A DNA stretch of 64,000 bases, from assembly GCA_026874595.1 (NCBI GenBank), contig CM049322.1, forward strand, positions 59,338,886 through 59,402,885. Reading direction: 5' to 3'. This DNA is from Sipunculus nudus (Eukaryota; Annelida; Sipuncula; Golfingiida; Sipunculidae). The position numbers and the translations under genes were made by a program. Every line of letters begins with the position of its first letter. The first letter of the stretch is position 1. Positions 63,713 to 64,000 of this stretch are shown piece after piece. Under the pieces are notes generated by a model that was not told where the DNA came from, did no database searches, and saw only the letters and a program-made list of their open reading frames with translations.

Positions 63713-63790
63713 GTAGACGAGCAAGATGCTGTGATGGACCTTGAAAATCTGATAATGGATGATGAAGAAATGCTGCTGTCTGTTCTATGA
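63713..63790 (+). CDS. Possible acidic terminal exon of an unknown gene
   Basis: An AG preceded by an AT-rich tract (..AACATCTGAAAG) is followed by 25 sense codons and TGA. The frame is strikingly acidic with regularly spaced hydrophobics (MDLENLIMDDEEMLLSVL), a composition typical of protein C-termini or activation domains. No upstream exon was found in the preceding 700 bp, so this may be chance or the last exon of a gene sharing the locus. Confidence 0.25.
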   Translation, partial: VDEQDAVMDLENLIMDDEEMLLSVL

Positions 63791-63944
63791 TACTATTAAA
63801 ACTGATAAAAGGAATGCTTCATGCAGTGTCTAATGTTTTGTTCTTGAATTTTGATATTAACAGCACCATGAGTTAAAAAAAACTCAATCATCTAATGATA
63901 AGACCAAAACATGAATACCGAAGCAAATCAATACTTTTTAAATA

Positions 63945-64000
63945 CAGTAAAACTCGTTGTGTCGAAGTCGAAGGGACTGGTGAATTTACTTCGACACAAC
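63945..64000. mobile_element. Left end of a pogo/mariner-like transposon (cut by window edge)
   Basis: CAGTAAAACTCGTTGTGTCG preceded by TA resembles the ends of Tc1/mariner/pogo elements, with an internal short inverted motif: TGTGTCGAAGTCG near the end and CTTCGACACAA at the window edge. Only 56 bp are visible. Confidence 0.4.

Overview
The window is eukaryotic nuclear DNA. It is AT-rich, holds no long open reading frame, and is dense in microsatellites, minisatellites and decayed transposons. The only convincing genes are split by introns with GT..AG borders. A tandem-core element bounded by short inverted GC-rich ends, gypsy and L1/Tx1-type retroelement remnants, and small secreted peptide genes together suggest a lophotrochozoan, most likely a bivalve mollusc. 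That assignment is inference; no sequence here fixes the species. Layout: 1-6450 is a minisatellite of about fifty units with a palindromic core, partly re-duplicated as a near-identical block at an offset of 2312 bp. From 6.6 to 37.9 kb lies a cluster of related blocks carrying a small secreted-peptide gene family. Copy C (minus strand, 6.6-8.85 kb) is decayed. Block D (12.6-17.5 kb) keeps only flanking sequence. Copy A (plus strand, 20585-24076) is the only copy with a fully open reading frame. Copy B (minus strand, 32616-36433) carries a stop codon. A and B lie on the arms of a large inverted repeat (about 17.6-26.15 kb against 30.48-37.4 kb). Its spacer holds a short tandem array and an internally deleted LINE. 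From 38 to 50 kb is transposon debris: a decayed Ty3/gypsy element, a 1551-bp element with 17-bp perfect terminal inverted repeats, an 84-bp tandem repeat and a foldback element. The most striking part is 50524-62984, a plus-strand gene for a secreted protein with four consecutive cystine-knot-type domains (spacing C-x6-C-x5-CC-x3-C-x4-C). A phase-0 intron sits immediately before the second cysteine of every domain. The intron before the third domain exon is filled by a 10.1-kb minisatellite of about 210 units of 47 bp. Each unit is a copy of the 3' splice site plus the first 24 nt of that exon, and most units also carry a consensus 5' splice site one base after the AG. This expanded splice-site intron is the best candidate here for an undescribed arrangement. 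Gene models were built by eye from splice signals, frame continuity and paralogue comparison; no database search or RNA evidence was available.
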